Shown here: piece by piece, positions 23,275 through 25,831 of the stretch
Position numbering within the stretch: the first letter of the stretch is position 1
How the letters are laid out: every line of letters begins with the position of its first letter
Source: an uncultured Gemella sp.
Lineage (GTDB): Bacteria; Bacillota; Bacilli; Staphylococcales; Gemellaceae
Assembly (NCBI GenBank): GCA_945869755.1
Contig: CAMBPW010000006.1
Span: forward strand, 1-25,831
Reading direction: 5' to 3'
Length of the DNA: 25,831 bases
The notes under the pieces: model-generated
Database searches by the model: none
Told to the model about the DNA's origin: nothing
Seen by the model: the letters and a program-made list of their open reading frames with translations, nothing else
Position numbers and translations under genes: made by a program

Positions 23275-23925
23275 ATGAACTTTCATGAAAAATTAAAAAA
23301 ATGTATAAAAGAAAAAAATATTAAACAAATAGAACTAGCGAGATTAACAAATATTACACCTTCTTCAATAAGTGATTGGTTAAAAGGAAAATATATTCCT
23401 AAACATGATAAAGTCGTTATATTAGCAAAACATTTAGATGTAAATCCAAACTGGCTTTTAGGAATTGAAGAAGAAAAAGTTATTGTATCAAATCATAATA
23501 ATTTATCTATAAATAAAATTGAAACTAATTATGAAACTGAAGAAATAATTAATAATACATTAAAGATTCCTCTTTTGGGAACAATTTGTGCTGGTGATGG
23601 TATATTTGCAGAAGAAAATTTTGAAGATTTTATGTTTATCGATCAATCTACTAAAGCTGATTTTGCTTTAAAAGTAAAAGGAGATAGTATGATTGATGCG
23701 GGTATATTTGATGGAGATATTGTTTTTATAAAAAAACAAACTATAGTATCAAATGGAAAGATAGCTGCAGTTTTATTAACCGATAGTGAAGAAGCAACAC
23801 TAAAAAAGTTTTATAAAAAATCCGATCATATATTGTTACAACCTTGTAATTCTGACTATGAGCCAATAGTTACTAGACATGTTCAAGTTATCGGAGAATG
23901 TGTTGGTGTGTATAGAAAATTATAA
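23275..23925 (+). CDS. S24 self-cleaving transcriptional repressor (HdiR/CI-like)
   Basis: A 216-residue repressor. An XRE-type helix-turn-helix (about 18-43, QIELARLTNITPSSISDWLKG) is followed by a linker and a LexA-like peptidase domain. The cleavage site is ICAGDG (Ala106-Gly107), with nucleophile Ser138 in VKGDSMIDAGIFDGD and general-base Lys177 in EEATLKKFY. The Ser-Lys distance of 39 compares with 37 in E. coli LexA. All residues for RecA-stimulated self-cleavage are present. The DNA-binding domain is XRE, not the LexA winged helix, as in lactococcal HdiR and phage CI repressors. No phage genes surround it, so a resident stress regulator is more likely than a prophage remnant. Its operators and divergent target are described separately. 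Confidence 0.9.
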   Translation: MNFHEKLKKCIKEKNIKQIELARLTNITPSSISDWLKGKYIPKHDKVVILAKHLDVNPNWLLGIEEEKVIVSNHNNLSINKIETNYETEEIINNTLKIPLLGTICAGDGIFAEENFEDFMFIDQSTKADFALKVKGDSMIDAGIFDGDIVFIKKQTIVSNGKIAAVLLTDSEEATLKKFYKKSDHILLQPCNSDYEPIVTRHVQVIGECVGVYRKL

Positions 23926-23964
23926 AAGTCATATGCAAGATATCTTGCATATGACTTTTATAAT
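23919..23964. terminator. 46-bp perfect palindrome, bidirectional terminator
   Basis: Every base from 23919 to 23964 is matched to its complement around the centre between 23941 and 23942, with GATATC in the middle and ATTATAAAAGTC at the outer left. It contains the repressor stop codon and the stop codon of the convergent DUF1146 gene. The A- and T-rich flanks allow termination both ways. Confidence 0.85.
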
Positions 23965-24164
23965 ATATTTGAAGATAAATAATATATTTCTAAAATAGCT
24001 TTATAAAATAAATATCCTATTACAATTGAAATTATAATATTAAGAATATAGATTTCACTACTACTTCCACTTCTAAATATTTTTGAATAATCAATTCTAA
24101 TTAAACATTTATTTATTATTAAAATAAACGTAAATAAAAGTAATAATTTTAATACAATTAACAT
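23958..24164 (-). CDS. DUF1146 family small membrane protein (YwzB-like)
   Basis: A 68-residue protein with two membrane segments (about 2-18 and 40-60). They are separated by the short polar stretch RIDYSKIFRSGSSSEIYIL, which matches the DUF1146 pattern of an Asp/Arg-Phe-x-K-x-F-x-x-G loop before the second helix (IISIVIGYLFY). Function of the family is unknown. The ATG has AGGAG four bases upstream, and it follows corA by 14 bases, so the two are probably co-transcribed. The stop lies inside the 46-bp palindrome. Confidence 0.7.
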   Translation of the reverse strand: MLIVLKLLLLFTFILIINKCLIRIDYSKIFRSGSSSEIYILNIIISIVIGYLFYKAILEIYYLSSNIL

Positions 24165-24178
24165 AATTCTCCTATATA

Positions 24179-25129
24179 TTAAAACATATCAAACCAACCT
24201 TTTTTCTTAAAGAACATTAACATACCTGACGCTACAGAAAACATTATAAATAAAACAATAAAATAACCATATTTATATTTAATTTCTGGCATATATTCAA
24301 AATTCATCCCATACCACCCTACTATGAATGTTAGTGGTAAAAATATTGTTGATATAATTGTCAATGTCATCATTATACTATTTGTTCTAAAAGAGTTATA
24401 TGTCATATAATTTTCTCTAATATCACTAGTTAATTCTCTATTAGCTTCTATAATCTCTGTTTGTTGCACTAAATCATCATATATATCATGAAAATATTTT
24501 CTATCATTTTCTGTCATTTCAACTCTTCTTGAAACTAAAAACCTATGTATTAATTCTCTCATAGGCATTACTCCACGTCTTAATTTTAATAAATCACTTC
24601 TTAAATCAAAAACTTCGTTCATTATTTTACTACCCTTTGTATGAGCATCATTTTCTTCTAATTCGTCTAATCTATTTTCAATTTTTGAAATAAGAGGATT
24701 ATAGCCTTCTACAATTTCAGAAACAAGCATGTGCATAACATGAAGCGGTGTATAATCTTTTCCTCTTTGTAAAACTTTTGAAACTACCTTATTTATATAT
24801 CTGATATGCGACATATGAAAAGTTACTATATAATTTTTTCCTACAAACATATTTAAAGTTTCATAATCAGAATCTATATTTTTTAAAACATGCGATACTA
24901 AAAATATTTGCTGTCTAGTAATTTCAATTTTAGGTCTTTCTAACAATGTTAAACAGTCTTCAATTAATAATTCGTGAAATTTAAAAAATGTTGTAAGCAA
25001 TTCAATTTCTTTTTTAGTAGGAGAATTAAAATCTACCCAGTACCAAGATATATTTTCATCTCTAACATTTTCAAGAGGAAAATCAGAATGCAGAATACCT
25101 TCATTATCTACAGCTATAACTTTTAACAT
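24179..25129 (-). CDS. corA: CorA-family divalent metal ion transporter
   Basis: A 316-residue CorA-type Mg2+/Co2+ channel. The long cytoplasmic funnel domain (1-250) contains the stalk helix with RELTSDIRENYMTYNSFRTN. Two membrane helices follow at about 253-272 and 289-307, with the diagnostic G-M-N motif at 274-276 (GWYGMNFEYMPE) at the end of the first. The C-terminus is basic (FFKKKGWFDMF). GGAGGT lies before the ATG. A weak promoter (TTGTAA, 18 bases, TATTAT, minus strand) may lie in 25130-25200. Mg2+ versus other metals cannot be decided. Confidence 0.95.
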   Translation of the reverse strand: MLKVIAVDNEGILHSDFPLENVRDENISWYWVDFNSPTKKEIELLTTFFKFHELLIEDCLTLLERPKIEITRQQIFLVSHVLKNIDSDYETLNMFVGKNYIVTFHMSHIRYINKVVSKVLQRGKDYTPLHVMHMLVSEIVEGYNPLISKIENRLDELEENDAHTKGSKIMNEVFDLRSDLLKLRRGVMPMRELIHRFLVSRRVEMTENDRKYFHDIYDDLVQQTEIIEANRELTSDIRENYMTYNSFRTNSIMMTLTIISTIFLPLTFIVGWYGMNFEYMPEIKYKYGYFIVLFIMFSVASGMLMFFKKKGWFDMF

Positions 25130-25200
25130 TATTTCACCTCCAAATTAATTATAAAATATCCATTATATATAATATCATAGTTTATAAGTTTATTACAACT

Positions 25201-25831
25201 TTATTTTATAATATTTTTAAAATAATGCATAACTATTCCAGCAGATACAGAAACATTAAGACTCTCTGCTTCACCAGGCATATTTATTTTAATAAGTTTA
25301 TTTGCTAATTTTATTAGATCATTAGAAATTCCATTGGCTTCATTTCCAAATATAATAATATTATTTTCAGTAGAATTTATATTTGTATTTTCTAAATAAT
25401 CGCTATTATTTAATGAAGTAGCAAATATTTTATGATTATCAGCTTTTTTCAATACTTCACATAAATCAATATTATCATAACAATCAATATGAAAATTACT
25501 TCCTTGCATACTTCTAATTACTTTTTGAGAATACATACTTGTAGTCCCCTTGCCAAGTAAAATACAATCAAAATCGAATGCATCAGCCGTTCTGATTATT
25601 GTTCCTAAATTTCCTGGATCTTGTATAGCATCTAAGGCAATAATATTACTATATTTTTCTATATTTAATTTCTTTTCAATAATATTACAAACAGCAAAAA
25701 TACCTTGATTATTTACTGTATCAGATAAAGATTTCGAGATATTTTCAGATATATAATTAATTTTAATATTATTATCTAAGAATAAATTTTTATTAAAACT
25801 TTCAGAAATAAATATTTCTTCAACATTATTT
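25201..25831 (-). CDS. SpoU/TrmH-family RNA 2'-O-methyltransferase (partial, 5' end outside window)
   Basis: The frame ending at 25201 stays open to the right edge of the window, so the gene is cut at its 5' end. An internal ATG at 25536 is not the start. Visible motifs are LDAIQDPGNLGTIIRTADA (motif 1), LGKGTTSMYSQKVIRS followed by QGSNFHID, FGNEANGIS (motif 2) and INMPGEAESLNVSVSAGIVM (motif 3, SAM knot). The QDPGNLGTIIRTA form with a long variable N-terminal half resembles Bacillus YsgA, often located upstream of pheS. The target RNA is unknown. Seventy-one bases separate it from corA. Confidence 0.9.
   Translation of the reverse strand, partial: NNVEEIFISESFNKNLFLDNNIKINYISENISKSLSDTVNNQGIFAVCNIIEKKLNIEKYSNIIALDAIQDPGNLGTIIRTADAFDFDCILLGKGTTSMYSQKVIRSMQGSNFHIDCYDNIDLCEVLKKADNHKIFATSLNNSDYLENTNINSTENNIIIFGNEANGISNDLIKLANKLIKINMPGEAESLNVSVSAGIVMHYFKNIIK

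Noticed and set aside
23275..23925. Prophage CI repressor as sign of an integrated phage
   Set aside because: No integrase, cro, replication or structural phage genes, and no attachment repeats are visible; the flanks are housekeeping genes.
25201..25536. Methyltransferase as a complete 111-residue protein
   Set aside because: The frame stays open to the window edge, and motif 1 (QDPGNLGTIIRTA) lies upstream of that ATG, so it is a partial longer gene.
1..25831. CRISPR array, tRNA, rRNA or riboswitch
   Set aside because: No regularly spaced repeats, cloverleaf sequence or known aptamer core was seen in the intergenic regions on either strand.

Overview
The window is AT-rich (by eye roughly 25% GC) bacterial chromosome with short spacers, good AGGAGG-type ribosome sites and TTG/GTG starts. 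The gene set (gpsB, ireB/reoM, mntR, recD2, a long-form thyA, an HdiR-like S24 repressor, hup-folE-TRAP order) points to Bacillota, class Bacilli. The extreme AT content and short proteins fit a small-genome lineage such as Gemella/Gemelliphila, but that placement is inference. No rRNA, tRNA, CRISPR array, prophage or complete mobile element is visible.

Layout. (1) Positions 8-7323, minus strand: an eight-gene operon rsmE-gpsB-coaBC-priA-tsaE-tsaB-rimI-tsaD, with one good promoter at 7295-7323. It joins rRNA methylation, division control, CoA synthesis, replication restart and the t6A-tRNA modification set. (2) 7336-9800: a plus-strand PLP aminotransferase with its own promoter, convergent through a shared terminator with a membrane-anchored alpha/beta hydrolase. 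(3) 9889-13001, minus: hup, then folE, a small protein that looks like a divergent TRAP (MtrB), groES and groL. (4) 13048-14058: gpsA. (5) 14120-18969, minus: a second eight-gene operon nif3-mntR-thyA-dfrA-ireB-ruvX-yrzB-mltG, ending in a strong terminator. (6) 19062-21466: recD2 on plus, convergent with a gpmA-lipoprotein pair. (7) 22998-23964: an S24 (LexA/CI/HdiR-type) repressor divergent from a 37-codon membrane-peptide gene. The same decamer, TACGGTTwAC, sits in the -35/-10 spacer of both promoters. (8) 23958-25831, minus: a DUF1146 membrane protein, a CorA-type transporter and the C-terminal part of a SpoU/TrmH RNA methyltransferase cut by the window edge.

Most genes are core housekeeping genes. 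The two places that look genuinely new are the repressor/small-peptide module at 22998-23925, which resembles the lexA-sosA and lexA-yneA arrangements in layout, and the small ORF at 11817-12020. That ORF occupies the mtrB position after folE and aligns with TRAP, but has lost most of the known tryptophan- and RNA-contact residues. It lies directly upstream of groESL, which has no CIRCE element here.
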